From contig JAFSSQ010000079.1 of assembly GCA_017450965.1 (NCBI GenBank), forward strand, positions 1-34,326: a DNA stretch of 34,326 nucleotides, written 5' to 3'. The DNA is from Clostridia bacterium. Its GTDB lineage: Bacteria > Bacillota > Clostridia > Oscillospirales > CAG-272. The position numbers and the translations under genes were made by a program. The stretch's first letter is position 1, and every line of letters starts with the position of its first letter. Positions 1 through 7,953 of the stretch are shown here, piece after piece. The notes below the pieces were generated by a model. The model was not told the origin of the DNA and made no database searches. It saw only the letters and a list, made by a program, of their open reading frames with translations.

Positions 1-47
1 CCTCTAGCGTGACAGGCTAGCGCTCTAACCAGCTGAGCTACCGGGCC
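1..47 (-). tRNA. tRNA-Asp (GTC), 3' part outside the window
   Basis: The minus strand reads an acceptor 5' arm GGCCCGG, a D arm GCTCAGCTGGTTAGAGC and an anticodon arm CTAGC-CTGTCAC-GCTAG, giving anticodon GTC (Asp). The T arm and 3' acceptor arm are cut off by the window edge. It lies 22 bp downstream of tRNA-Val on the same strand, so the two are probably processed from one transcript. Confidence 0.93.
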
Positions 48-69
48 ACTTGGCTGCCTCACAGGCAAG

Positions 70-145
70 TGGTGGGAACAATAGGGCTCGAACCTATGAC
101 CCCCTGCTTGTAAGGCAGGTGCTCTCCCAGCTGAGCTATGCTCCC
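70..145 (-). tRNA. tRNA-Val (TAC)
   Basis: Complete 76-nt tRNA with encoded CCA. The acceptor stem pairs GGGAGCA with TGTTCCC (one G-U), the D stem is GCTC/GAGC, and the anticodon arm CCTGC-CTTACAA-GCAGG gives anticodon TAC. The T arm contains GTTCGAGC. It is the first tRNA behind a consensus promoter 35 bp upstream and is followed by tRNA-Asp. Confidence 0.96.
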
Positions 146-150
146 CAAAA

Positions 151-180
151 TAACAGACCGCTCGTTCAGCGGCTTTGTTA
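151..180 (-). other. Hairpin in the tRNA leader
   Basis: On the minus strand CCGCT (plus 168-172) pairs with AGCGG (158-162) around a 5-nt loop, with outer arms TAACA/TGTTA. The predicted transcript start (about 173) falls at the base of the inner stem, so the precursor would begin with a hairpin. It may be a processing or 5'-stability element. The role is inferred only. Confidence 0.35.
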
Positions 181-208
181 TTATAACACGGGGGTTTTTG
201 TTTGTCAA
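180..208 (-). promoter_or_regulatory. Consensus promoter of the tRNA-Val/tRNA-Asp unit
   Basis: Reading the minus strand, -35 TTGACA (plus 203-208), a 17-bp spacer and -10 TATAAT (plus 180-185). Both hexamers match the sigma-A consensus exactly, as expected for a stable-RNA promoter. Confidence 0.9.
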
Positions 209-263
209 CATTTTTTTCGGATTTTTTTCAGGGCCCCGGGAAAAGGCGGCGGACGGGCGTTTT

Positions 264-857
264 TTACCGTTTTTTGCCGCGGGAAGCGCCCCCGCGCTTC
301 TTTTTCCCGGCGGAAACGCCGATATGCGCCAGTTTTTTGCCGAGGGCATAGTAGTCCCCGTGCAGAAACGCCGCCAAGCCCGCGCGCTCCATGCGCAGGG
401 CGTTTTTTTCGTCAAAGAGGCCCTCCTCTGCGTCGATTGCGACGATCTCGCAAAGAAAGAGATCGTGCGAGCCGAGGCGTTTTACCTCCTTTACCCGGCA
501 TTCGAGCGCAAGCGGGCACTCCGCGATCAGCGGGGCGCCGATCTTTTCCGCCTTTTCCTCGGTAAAGCCGCAGGCGGCGAACTTGTCGACCTTGACGCCG
601 GTGTAGGTGCCGCACCAGTCCGCCTCCCGAACGAGCGAGGCGGGAACGGGATGCAAAGCGAGCTCCCCCGTCTCCGAGATCAGCGCGTGGGAATAGCGCG
701 AGGGGCGGACGGAAACGTACGCCATCGGCGGCGCGGTGCAGACCGTGCCGGTCCACGCGGCGGTAAATACGTTGGCCCGTCCGTCCTTCCCCCGGCAGGT
801 AACGAGCACGACCGGCAGCGGACCGAGCTGCGCCGAGCCCTTCATCGCGATCTTCAT
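264..857 (-). CDS. Flavin reductase family protein
   Basis: 197 aa. Residues about 5-165 fit the flavin-reductase-like (FMN-binding split-barrel) fold: an opening that ends PLPVVLVTC, then NVFTAAWTGTVC, the segment YVSVRPSRYSHALI, and a later DLFLCEIVAI strand. Such proteins bind FMN and either pass reducing equivalents to a partner or act as small oxidoreductases. The substrate cannot be told from sequence. The C-terminus is a short Lys/Arg/Gly-rich tail that looks disordered. The start codon overlaps the stop of the upstream ybaK-like gene in an ATGA, and a GGAGG lies 5-6 nt before it inside that gene's last codons, so the two are translationally coupled. No clear terminator hairpin was seen between the stop and the tRNA promoter. 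Confidence 0.85.
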   Translation of the reverse strand: MKIAMKGSAQLGPLPVVLVTCRGKDGRANVFTAAWTGTVCTAPPMAYVSVRPSRYSHALISETGELALHPVPASLVREADWCGTYTGVKVDKFAACGFTEEKAEKIGAPLIAECPLALECRVKEVKRLGSHDLFLCEIVAIDAEEGLFDEKNALRMERAGLAAFLHGDYYALGKKLAHIGVSAGKKKRGGASRGKKR

Positions 858-1333
858 ACGCCCTCCTCCGGCCGTTTGGTCACGTCGACCCAGCAGACCG
901 GGCGCGCGGCCCGCTCCAGCTCCTCCAGGGAGAGGCGGACGGCGCTCTGCGCCGTTCCCGCCGCAGGATAGACCGTATCAAAGCGTTTGAGGCTTTCGTC
1001 AAGATAAACCTCCACGCCCCCGGCTGGCGCGAAGGGGCAGACCGCGCCGCAGGGGTACCCGGTCAGCGCTTCGGTCTCCTCGCGCCGCAGCATCTCCGCC
1101 TTGGCGCCGAAAAACGTTTTGAACTTCTTATTTTCCACGCGCGCGTCTCCCGCCGCCACGATCAACACGGTCTTCCCCCGTACCGAAAACGCAAGGGTCT
1201 TGGCGATGCGCTCCGGCTCGCAGCCGATCGCACGCGCGGCTTCCTCCACCGTGGCGCTCGACTCGGGAAACTCCAGGATCCGTCCCTCCAGCCCGAGAGG
1301 GGCGAGCGCGGTCTTTACTCGTTCGATACTCAT
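854..1333 (-). CDS. YbaK/EbsC-type aminoacyl-tRNA deacylase
   Basis: 159 aa, the usual length for a free-standing YbaK/ProX editing domain. It has the SATVEEAARAIGCEPERIAKTLAF segment split over residues 26-49, with the conserved Lys45 of the KTL motif, and a later GYPCGAVCPF segment matching the family's GG-V-PFG region. The family hydrolyses mischarged aminoacyl-tRNA (Cys-, Ala- or similar on tRNA-Pro or others) in the cytoplasm; which substrate applies here is unknown. It is first of a two-gene unit with the flavin reductase (4-bp overlap). The leader is about 115 nt, GC-rich and hairpin-forming, behind a promoter that overlaps the 3' end of rluD. An AAAGGAA precedes the ATG. Confidence 0.85.
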   Translation of the reverse strand: MSIERVKTALAPLGLEGRILEFPESSATVEEAARAIGCEPERIAKTLAFSVRGKTVLIVAAGDARVENKKFKTFFGAKAEMLRREETEALTGYPCGAVCPFAPAGGVEVYLDESLKRFDTVYPAAGTAQSAVRLSLEELERAARPVCWVDVTKRPEEGV

Positions 1334-1456
1334 CTAATGTTCCTTTCTTTTGCCGTCAGCCGTTCCGAGCGGTTTCCACCGTCCCGCGCGGGACGACCGG
1401 GAAACCCCCGGATCACGCGCTTTTTCCGGCCGTGACAACTTTAATATTCTTTTACG
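1334..1456 (-). other. Structured 5' leader of ybaK
   Basis: Between the predicted promoter and the ybaK start codon the transcript carries consecutive self-complementary segments. One is a perfect CGTCCC-GCGC-GGGACG hairpin (plus 1380-1395); another is CCGGG/CCCGG just upstream of it. No terminator U-run was seen. A GGTGGAAACCGC string is present but does not fit a T-box. Function unknown. Confidence 0.35.
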
Positions 1457-1488
1457 ATTATAAAACGTTTAATTCGACGATTGTCGAA
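1457..1488 (-). promoter_or_regulatory. Candidate promoter of ybaK-flavin reductase with inverted repeat
   Basis: Minus-strand -10 TATAAT (plus 1457-1462) with a TCGACA -35-like hexamer (1482-1487) at 19-bp spacing. The -35 lies in a perfect inverted repeat TTCGAC-GATT-GTCGAA (1473-1488) that contains the Spo0A-box heptamer TTCGACA on the minus strand. It overlaps the rluD stop region. The -10 is good; regulator assignment is speculative. Confidence 0.45.
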
Positions 1489-2401
1489 GTATCTCCAAAA
1501 TCCTTTCAAAATTCGGCGGGAGCGGCGCGGTAAAACGCATCGTTTCCCCCGTTGCGGGGTGAACGAGCTCCAGCTCGCCCGCGTGCAGAAGCTGCCCGGG
1601 GAGCAGATCCCTGTGCTGCGTCTCAAAGCGGGTCGGCGCGCCGCCGTAAACGCGGTCTCCCATCAGAGGATGCCCGATCGAGGAGAGATGCACGCGGATC
1701 TGATGCGTGCGGCCGGTCTCCAGATCGAGCCGCAGAAGGGTCCAGCCGGGGTAGCGCTCCAGCACGGTATAGCGGGTGGCGGCGCTGCGGCCCTTGTCCG
1801 CGGGGACGACCGCCATTTTTTTCCGGTCCTTCGGGCTGCGGCCGATCGGCTTGTCGATCCGTCCGCTGTCGGCGGAAAAACCGCCCGCCGCGACGGCCCG
1901 GTAGACGCGGCGCATCGTTTTGTCCTTCAGTTGGGCGGAGAGCGCGAGGTGCGCTTTGTCGTTTTTGGCGACGGCGATCAGGCCGCTCGTTTCCTTATCG
2001 ATGCGGTGGACGATCCCGGGGCGCAGCTCGCCGCCGATCCCCGAAAGCGACTCCCCGCAATGCGCGAGCAGGGCGTTGACGAGCGTTCCGTCCGGGTTGC
2101 CCGCCGCGGGATGGACGACCATACCGGCGGGCTTGTTGACGATCACGAGATCCGCGTCCTCGTAGACGATATCCAGCGGGATCTCCTCCGCCTCCGCCTT
2201 GCAGGGCTCGGGCGGCAGGGGAGAAAACTCGACCGTCTGACCGGCGCTGACCCGGCTTTTTTTATCGGCGGGGGCGCCGTCGAGCAGGGCTCTCCCCTCC
2301 TCGATATGCCGGGCGGCGAGGCTGCGGCTGATTTCCGCCGCCTCCGCGAGATAGAGATCGAGGCGCATCCCCTCCTGCGCCTCGTTTACGGTATATTTCA
2401 T
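1469..2401 (-). CDS. rluD: 23S rRNA pseudouridine synthase, RluD/RluA family
   Basis: 310 aa. An N-terminal S4 RNA-binding domain (about residues 11-70, beginning GMRLDLYLAE) is followed by the RluA-type catalytic domain with IVNKPAGMVVHP (about 87-98) and the motif HRIDKETSG carrying catalytic Asp135. Later conserved pieces are GRTHQIRVHLSSIGHPLMGD and LLHAGELELVHP. The family converts uridines of large-subunit rRNA to pseudouridine; the precise site is inferred from the RluD-like N-terminal S4 domain. Its ATG overlaps the lspA stop in an ATGA. The open frame extends upstream into lspA but that part has no homology and is not used. It is the last gene of the long minus-strand run. Confidence 0.93.
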   Translation of the reverse strand: MKYTVNEAQEGMRLDLYLAEAAEISRSLAARHIEEGRALLDGAPADKKSRVSAGQTVEFSPLPPEPCKAEAEEIPLDIVYEDADLVIVNKPAGMVVHPAAGNPDGTLVNALLAHCGESLSGIGGELRPGIVHRIDKETSGLIAVAKNDKAHLALSAQLKDKTMRRVYRAVAAGGFSADSGRIDKPIGRSPKDRKKMAVVPADKGRSAATRYTVLERYPGWTLLRLDLETGRTHQIRVHLSSIGHPLMGDRVYGGAPTRFETQHRDLLPGQLLHAGELELVHPATGETMRFTAPLPPNFERILEILRQSSN

Positions 2402-2913
2402 GTCGGATCCTCCGGCGGCCCGTCGGGCGCGGCGCCTTTTTTCTTCTTCCCTTTCCCGCGGGAGGCGGGCAGGTCGATAAAGAGCGCCCAGCAGAAAAAC
2501 AGCGCGGCGCCGACCGTTACGAAAGAGTCCGCCGCGTTGAAAACGGCGAAGCGGATCAGGACGACGTCGACGAAATCGACGACGTATCCCATCAACACGC
2601 GGTCGATCATATTGCCGATCCCGCCGGAGATCACCAGAGCGAGCCCCCAGCGGAGAAGCGGGTGGAGCGTTTTGTACTTGCGGACGAACAAAACGAACAG
2701 CGCGGCGATCGCGACGGTCGAGACGATGAGAAAGACCCAGCGCTTGTCCTGCAGGATGCCGAAAGCGGCTCCGCGGTTCTCCACGTAGGTAAGCTGCAGC
2801 GCCCCCGGGATCAAAACGAAGGACTCCCCGCCCCGCAGAAAGGTAACGGCGAGCCATTTGGTGAGCTGATCGAGCCAGATGCCGAGAACGATGACGAGAA
2901 GATAGAGAAACAT
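2398..2913 (-). CDS. lspA: Lipoprotein signal peptidase (signal peptidase II)
   Basis: 171 aa, four hydrophobic helices. The conserved aspartate pair is present: Asp104 in GGIGNMIDR and Asp129 in FNAADSF. The TYVENRGAAFGI segment (about 42-53) is also diagnostic. The enzyme cleaves the signal peptide of prolipoproteins at the membrane after lipid attachment; two likely substrates (the MetQ-like and beta-propeller lipoproteins) lie in this window. The C-terminus has a Lys-rich then Pro-rich cytoplasmic tail. GGAGG precedes the ATG. It sits between ileS and rluD, the usual Bacillota order, but is separated from ileS by a strong 12-bp hairpin. Confidence 0.96.
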   Translation of the reverse strand: MFLYLLVIVLGIWLDQLTKWLAVTFLRGGESFVLIPGALQLTYVENRGAAFGILQDKRWVFLIVSTVAIAALFVLFVRKYKTLHPLLRWGLALVISGGIGNMIDRVLMGYVVDFVDVVLIRFAVFNAADSFVTVGAALFFCWALFIDLPASRGKGKKKKGAAPDGPPEDPT

Positions 2914-2940
2914 CGGATCCTCCGTTTCTGGGGTATCGGC

Positions 2941-2968
2941 GCGCCGTCCGCCTCTCGGCGGACGGCGC
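2941..2968 (-). other. Strong intercistronic hairpin between ileS and lspA
   Basis: Twelve perfect base pairs (plus 2941-2952 with 2957-2968) around a loop that reads GAGA, a GNRA tetraloop, on the minus strand. No U-run follows in the minus direction, so it is not an intrinsic terminator for ileS. It could set mRNA processing or stability. In the plus direction a T-run follows (from 2971), so it could stop antisense transcription. Confidence 0.7.
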
Positions 2969-2977
2969 TCGTTTTTG

Positions 2978-5782
2978 TTATTTGCCGAGCACGGCGCGGC
3001 AGCGGGGGCAGAGCTTCCCTTCCCCGTCGGCCGTCGTTTCGGTCGAGTTCATCCAGCAGCGGTCGCATTTCTCGCCCGGGGCGATCTCCACCCTGACGGC
3101 GAGTCTCGCGCCCTCGATCGCCTCGGTCCGCTCGGGCATCGCGTCGGCGAGCGCGCAGTCGGAAACGATGAAGATCGTGCGGAGGGTATCGGCGTCGAAG
3201 GAGCGGAGGACGGCGTTTGCCTCCTTGTCGGCGGTGTAGACGGTGATCTTTGCCTCGAGGGACTTGCCGATCGTTTTTTCCGCCCGCGCGAGCTCCAGCG
3301 CCTTCATCACGTCGTCCCGCAGCTCAAAGAGCGCGTCGAAGCGTTTTTCTTCCGCTTCGTCCTCCTCGAGGGCGGGATCGTACGCGGGCATATCGGCGAG
3401 CAGGACGTGATCGGTCTTTTCCTCCGGCGTGTGAGGCATCGCGCCCCAGATCTCGTTGGAGGTAAAGGCGAGGATCGGCGCCAGCAGCCGCGTGATCGCG
3501 CTGAGAACGAGGTACATCGCGGTCTGCGCGCTGCGGCGCTCGCGCGAGGTCCGGCCGCCGCAGTAGAGGCGGTCTTTTGTAATGTCGATATAGAGCTTGG
3601 AAAGCTCCACGGTGCAGAAATCGTTGATCTCGTGATAGACGGTGTGGAACTCGTAGTTATCGTACGCCTCGCGGCAGACGCGGACGAGGCGGTTGGTCTT
3701 CGCGAGGATCCAGCGGTCAAGCGGGAGCATCTCGGCGACGGGGACCTGATCCCGCGCGGGATCGAAATCGCTGCCGTCGTCCCCGAGGTTGGCAAGCAGG
3801 ATGCGCGCGGTGTTGCGGATCTTGCGGTAGGTCTCGGAGAGCTGAGAGAAGATCGCGTCGCTGACGCGGACGTCCACCCGGTAGTCGCTGGAGGCGACCC
3901 AGAGACGGACGAGATCGGCGCCGTACTTCGGGATCAGCTCGGAGGGAGAAACGGAATTGCCGAGGGATTTGTGCATCTGCTTCCCCTCTCCGTCCACGAC
4001 CCAGCCGTGCGTGAGCACCTGCTTGTAGGGCGCGCTGCCGCATCCCGCGCCGATCGCGGTGAGCAGAGAGGACTGGAACCAGCCGCGGTACTGATCGCCG
4101 CCCTCGAGGTAGAGGTCCGCCGGGAACCGGTGGTATTCCCGCTCCAGCACGGAAAAATGCGTGGAACCGGAGTCAAACCACCCGTCGAGGGTATCGGTCT
4201 CTTTGGCAAAACGCTTGCCGCCGCAATGCGGGCAGACGAAGCCGTCCGGCAGAAGATCCGCCGCCTCGCGCTCGAACCACGCGTTCGAGCCCGCCTCCGC
4301 GAAGATCGCGGAGACGCGGTCGATCGTCTCGCCGGTGCAGACGGGCTTGCCGCAGTCCTCGCAGTAAAAGACGGGGATCGGGAGACCCCAGTGGCGCTGG
4401 CGGGAGATGCACCAGTCGGCGCGCTCGCGCACCATCTGGATCATCCTCTCCTCGCCCCACGCGGGGATCCAGTCCACCTTGCGGCACGCCTCGGTCGCTG
4501 CGTCGCGGAAATCGGCGACCGAGCAGAACCACTGCGGGGTCGCGCGGAAGATCACGGGGGATTTGCAGCGCCAGCAGTGAGGATAAGAGTGGGTCAGTTC
4601 CTCGGAAGCGAACAGGGCGCCGCTCTCCTTCAGATCGGCGAGGATCACCTCGCCGGATTCGGCGTAATAGAGCCCGGCGTACTTGCCGGCGTCCGCGGTC
4701 TGATAGCCGCGGTCGTCCACGGGAACGATGACGTCGATCCCGTACGCCTTGCAGGTGCGGTAGTCGTCCGCGCCGAAGCCGGGCGCGGTATGGACGCAGC
4801 CGGTGCCGCTGTCCATCGTCACGTAGTCGGCGTTGAGCAAAACGCTCTTGCGGTCAAGGAACGGGTGCGCCGCCTCCATATATTCCAGCTCCTTGCCGGA
4901 CAGGGTGGCGAGGATCTCTTCCGTCTCGAGACCCCCCGCCTTCATCGTTTTGTCCAGGAGCGCCTCGGCGACGATATAGTTGTTTTTGTCGGAAGCGCGG
5001 GCGACGACGTAGCTCTCGCGCGGATGGACGGCGATGGCGACGTTGCCGGGGAGGGTCCAGGTGGTCGTGGTCCAGATGATGAAATAGGTGTTCTCGGGGG
5101 AGACGCCGGGCAGGCGCCCCTTGTCGTCGGTGAGGCGGAACTTGACGTAGATCGAGGTGCAGGGATCGTCCTGATACTCGATCTCCGCCTCCGCGAGGGC
5201 GGTCTCGTCCTTCGGGCACCAGTAAACGGGCTTGAGGCCCTTATAGATGTAGCCGGCCTCGTACATTTTGCCGAAGACCCTGACCTCTCTCGCCTCCATC
5301 TCGCGGGACATCGTGAGGTAAGGATGCGCCCAGTCGCCGACGACGCCGAGCCGGCGGAACTCCTCCATCTGCACGTCGACGAAGTGGCGGGCGAACGCCT
5401 CGCAGGCGGACCGGAACTCCGGGATCGTCATCTTCTTGCGGTCGAGTTTGTTCTTTTTGATGATCGCGCTCTCGATCGGCATCCCGTGGTTATCCCAGCC
5501 GGGGACGTAAGGCGCGCAGAACCCGGTCATCGCCTTATACTTGATGATAAAATCCTTTAAGATCTTATTCATCGCCGTCCCCATGTGGATCCCGTTGTTG
5601 GAGAAGGGGGGACCGTCGTGGAGGATAAAGAGCGGGTTGTTTTCGTTCTTTTTCAGCAGTTTGTGATAGAGATCGCTCTCCTCGTCGCGGGCGAGCATCT
5701 CCGGCTCGCGGGCGGGAAGGTTCGCGCGCATGGAAAACCCGGTTTTGGGAAGATTCAAGGTGCTTGTGTAATCGGCAGACAT
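2978..5782 (-). CDS. ileS: Isoleucyl-tRNA synthetase
   Basis: 934 aa class I synthetase charging tRNA-Ile in the cytoplasm. The HIGH-type motif is HMGT in NNGIHMGTAMNKILKD (about residues 62-77). The editing (CP1) domain contains the typical WTTTTWTLPGNVAIAVHP. The KMSKS-type loop reads QMHKS in GKQMHKSLGN, so its first Lys is Gln and its Ser is His, while the catalytically important last Lys is kept. A C-terminal zinc finger is present (CDRC...CPRC), plus an internal CEDC/CPHC pair. AGGAGAG precedes the start. It has no T-box of its own: only 25 bp separate it from divIVA, so it depends on the cluster's transcription. Confidence 0.97.
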   Translation of the reverse strand: MSADYTSTLNLPKTGFSMRANLPAREPEMLARDEESDLYHKLLKKNENNPLFILHDGPPFSNNGIHMGTAMNKILKDFIIKYKAMTGFCAPYVPGWDNHGMPIESAIIKKNKLDRKKMTIPEFRSACEAFARHFVDVQMEEFRRLGVVGDWAHPYLTMSREMEAREVRVFGKMYEAGYIYKGLKPVYWCPKDETALAEAEIEYQDDPCTSIYVKFRLTDDKGRLPGVSPENTYFIIWTTTTWTLPGNVAIAVHPRESYVVARASDKNNYIVAEALLDKTMKAGGLETEEILATLSGKELEYMEAAHPFLDRKSVLLNADYVTMDSGTGCVHTAPGFGADDYRTCKAYGIDVIVPVDDRGYQTADAGKYAGLYYAESGEVILADLKESGALFASEELTHSYPHCWRCKSPVIFRATPQWFCSVADFRDAATEACRKVDWIPAWGEERMIQMVRERADWCISRQRHWGLPIPVFYCEDCGKPVCTGETIDRVSAIFAEAGSNAWFEREAADLLPDGFVCPHCGGKRFAKETDTLDGWFDSGSTHFSVLEREYHRFPADLYLEGGDQYRGWFQSSLLTAIGAGCGSAPYKQVLTHGWVVDGEGKQMHKSLGNSVSPSELIPKYGADLVRLWVASSDYRVDVRVSDAIFSQLSETYRKIRNTARILLANLGDDGSDFDPARDQVPVAEMLPLDRWILAKTNRLVRVCREAYDNYEFHTVYHEINDFCTVELSKLYIDITKDRLYCGGRTSRERRSAQTAMYLVLSAITRLLAPILAFTSNEIWGAMPHTPEEKTDHVLLADMPAYDPALEEDEAEEKRFDALFELRDDVMKALELARAEKTIGKSLEAKITVYTADKEANAVLRSFDADTLRTIFIVSDCALADAMPERTEAIEGARLAVRVEIAPGEKCDRCWMNSTETTADGEGKLCPRCRAVLGK

Positions 5783-5807
5783 AATACTCTCCTGTCGTAT
5801 GTGGATT

Positions 5808-6833
5808 TCAGATAAACTTCTGCGGCTTCACCGTTTGTTCCGCCGCGGTCGGCATCGCTTTTTCCAGCCGCTCTCTCACGTCCTCGAAGCGGCGCTCGCG
5901 GCTTGCCTGTCCGACAGGCTCGCGGGTCACCTTCAGCCCGGCGGAAAAGAGCCCGTTCTTTTTTTGCGGCGCGGCTTCCTCGCCCGGTACTTTGACCGGC
6001 GGGATCGTCTCCCCGGCGGCACGGCCGAAGTCAAAGGAGATCTCCCGCGTTCCCTCCGGCTCCTTTTCGCGCTTCAGCTCGCGGGAAAGCGATCCGAACA
6101 GGGCGTCCTCCTCATCGGCGTCTTCCCCTTCGACAGCGAGCTCCGGTCCGTCGGCCGCCTCGGGAAGGGGGGCCTCCTCGGGCGCGGGCTCCGGCTCGGG
6201 CTCCGGGATGACCGCCGCGCTCAACTCTTCCCGCGGCAAGAGACCGTCCAGGCGGGCGGCGTGATCCTGCAGACGGGTACGGAAAAAGGAGAGCTCGTCC
6301 AAAAGGGCGTTTTTTGCTTTTTCCAGCGCGGCCTTTTCCCCGCGGAGGGAGGAAGTCTCCCCCGCGAGCAGCGTTTTCTGCGCGCGGACGGTATCCCGCT
6401 CGGCGCGCAGCTCCTCGCAGGAGGAAAGCAGCGCGGCGTATTCGCTTTTTAATTCTTCCAAACGGGCTTCCTGCCCGGCGATCTCTGCGGCGGCGGCGCG
6501 TTTTTCCTCTTCCGCGCTCTCTTTTGCTTTGCGGACCTGACTCTTGATGGTATCCTCCGCCAGGCGCACTTCCTTTTCCGCTCTTTCCTTTGCCTCCGCG
6601 ATGATCCCGTCGGCCCGGATCTGCGCTTCTTTTTCCGTCTTCTGCGCTTTTTGCCGGATCTCCTCGTTTTCCGCGGCAAGGCGGGTCAGCTTGTCCGCCA
6701 GCGCGGCGTTTTCGTTATACAGCTTGTCGTATTTTTCGAGGAGCAGCTCAATATAATCCTCCACCTCCTGGATCTTGTAGCCGCGCAGACCGGTGGAAAA
6801 CTCCTTGTTGCGGATCTCTTCCGGCAGATTCAT
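5808..6833 (-). CDS. divIVA: DivIVA-family cell-division/polarity protein
   Basis: 341 aa. The N-terminal membrane-curvature-sensing domain (residues 1-60) shows IRNKEFSTGLRGYKIQEVEDYIELL, matching the family's NKEF-RGY-EVD pattern. A long charged coiled coil follows (about 30-190), then an acidic, Pro/Glu-rich and probably disordered tail ending PQKFI. The protein localises to negatively curved membrane at septa and poles. It lies between ylmH and ileS in the usual division-cluster order. The tail is longer than in Bacillus subtilis DivIVA (about 164 aa in total) and may recruit lineage-specific partners. GGAGAAAG precedes the ATG. Confidence 0.93.
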   Translation of the reverse strand: MNLPEEIRNKEFSTGLRGYKIQEVEDYIELLLEKYDKLYNENAALADKLTRLAAENEEIRQKAQKTEKEAQIRADGIIAEAKERAEKEVRLAEDTIKSQVRKAKESAEEEKRAAAAEIAGQEARLEELKSEYAALLSSCEELRAERDTVRAQKTLLAGETSSLRGEKAALEKAKNALLDELSFFRTRLQDHAARLDGLLPREELSAAVIPEPEPEPAPEEAPLPEAADGPELAVEGEDADEEDALFGSLSRELKREKEPEGTREISFDFGRAAGETIPPVKVPGEEAAPQKKNGLFSAGLKVTREPVGQASRERRFEDVRERLEKAMPTAAEQTVKPQKFI

Positions 6834-6854
6834 ACTTTCTCCTTCGGCATCAGC

Positions 6855-7661
6855 CTATCGGTATTGGCGGGCAAGCAAGCGGTACCTGCCCTTTTTGTTT
6901 TGTTCCGAGAGCGAGAGGATCTCAAACTTCCCGCTTCCGCGGATCGAAAGGATCTCCCCCTCGCAAACGGTCCGGTCCGGCTTTTCGCAGACCAGACCCC
7001 CTACGCGCACGTTCCCGCCTGCGACCGCCGCCTTCGCCTTTTCCCGCGCCAGACGGCAGAGGGAACCGACGACGGCGTCCAGCCGGGCGGACGGAACGGT
7101 ATCGCTGCAAAGCGTATATTCACGCGCGGGCACGGAGGCTTCCCACTCTCCGGCGGAGAGCTCCGCGACGCGGACGGCGTCCGCCCCGACGCGGGAAAGC
7201 TCCTCCCCGATCAGTCCGGCGACCGTCCTCTCGCAGACGAGAAGCGCCGCGCGGTCTCCGACCGTGCGGACGTCCCCGATCGCGTCGCGCTCGATCCCCA
7301 GCGCAAGGACGGCGCCGAGCCAGTCCCGGTGGGAAAGCGAGCGGTAGCCGCTCCCCTCCAGAGAGAGAAAGGCGAGCGGCGAGCGGAACGCTTCCTCTAA
7401 AAAAGCGTTGATCCCCTCCTCCGGCGCCGGCCGAAACCGCTCCGGCAGGAAAAACGCCTTTTTCCGTTCCGCGTCCGGGTATCCGCCCCACAAAAGAAGC
7501 GGCGAGCGGGGTCCCCGCCCCGCGAGAGAAAGAACGAGCTCCTGCTCCCCCTCCGAGAGGAAGGGCCCGGCGCAGGGGACGCCCCGATCCGCGCGGGCGA
7601 TCAGATCAGCGACGCGCGAACGAAGCAAAGCGCCGCCGGAAGAAACATCCTGCCCGCTCAT
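6855..7661 (-). CDS. ylmH: YlmH-like S4-domain RNA-binding protein
   Basis: 268 aa. The N-terminal part has the YlmH-type region with PLLLWGGYPDAERKKAFF, HRDWLGAVLALGIERDAIGD and RVGADAVRVAEL. A C-terminal S4 domain (about residues 190-255) contains SARLDAVVGSLCRLAREKAKAAV and VNG-like NVRVGGLVCEKPDRTV. YlmH homologues bind ribosomes or peptidyl-tRNA-carrying 50S subunits in rescue pathways. Its ATG overlaps the ylmG stop in an ATGA, so translation is coupled. The small gap to divIVA fits the conserved cluster. Confidence 0.9.
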   Translation of the reverse strand: MSGQDVSSGGALLRSRVADLIARADRGVPCAGPFLSEGEQELVLSLAGRGPRSPLLLWGGYPDAERKKAFFLPERFRPAPEEGINAFLEEAFRSPLAFLSLEGSGYRSLSHRDWLGAVLALGIERDAIGDVRTVGDRAALLVCERTVAGLIGEELSRVGADAVRVAELSAGEWEASVPAREYTLCSDTVPSARLDAVVGSLCRLAREKAKAAVAGGNVRVGGLVCEKPDRTVCEGEILSIRGSGKFEILSLSEQNKKGRYRLLARQYR

Positions 7662-7927
7662 AGAAACGCCGAAAGGAGGACAAGAAAAAAGAGCGAGGCA
7701 AGGAACGGCAGATCGATCATCGAGTCCTCCCCGATCCCGAACCGGTCAAAGATCGCCCGCATCGGCGCGACGACGATCTCCGTTACCGCGATCGAAAAGG
7801 CAAAGAGCCGGTTCTCCTCCGGCACCAGAAAAAACTGCATCAGGACCCGCAAGAGAAAAAGCAGCATCAGGACCGTGAGGATCCCGTTGGAGAGATGGTC
7901 CAGAAGATACAAAAGATTGGTATGCAC
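7658..7927 (-). CDS. ylmG: YggT/YlmG-family membrane protein
   Basis: 89 aa with two hydrophobic helices (about residues 10-30 and 67-88), matching the YggT fold. The conserved segment VAPMRAIFDRFGI is present. The start is GTG at 7925-7927, preceded by GGAG at good spacing. The family acts at the membrane in cell-division and chromosome-distribution contexts; the biochemical role is not settled. Unusually, a clear terminator lies between sepF and this gene, so its expression needs read-through or a promoter I could not see. Confidence 0.88.
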   Translation of the reverse strand: MHTNLLYLLDHLSNGILTVLMLLFLLRVLMQFFLVPEENRLFAFSIAVTEIVVAPMRAIFDRFGIGEDSMIDLPFLASLFFLVLLSAFL

Positions 7928-7953
7928 GGCAAACTCCGTTATCCGGACGCGGT

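Noticed and set aside
1334..1400. Possible T-box before ybaK (GGTGGAAACCGC)
   Set aside because: The core has an extra A, there is no terminator/antiterminator pair and no Stem I.
2402..2857. N-terminal extension of the rluD reading frame
   Set aside because: Lies in lspA in another frame, is Arg-rich and unlike any RluD; the ATG at 2401 overlaps the lspA stop and starts the S4 domain.
2975..5560. 861-codon open frame on the plus strand opposite ileS
   Set aside because: Shadow frame created by GC-rich codon usage; no recognisable motif, while ileS on the other strand is full length.
5783..5807. T-box for ileS
   Set aside because: Only 25 bp separate ileS from divIVA; no leader exists.
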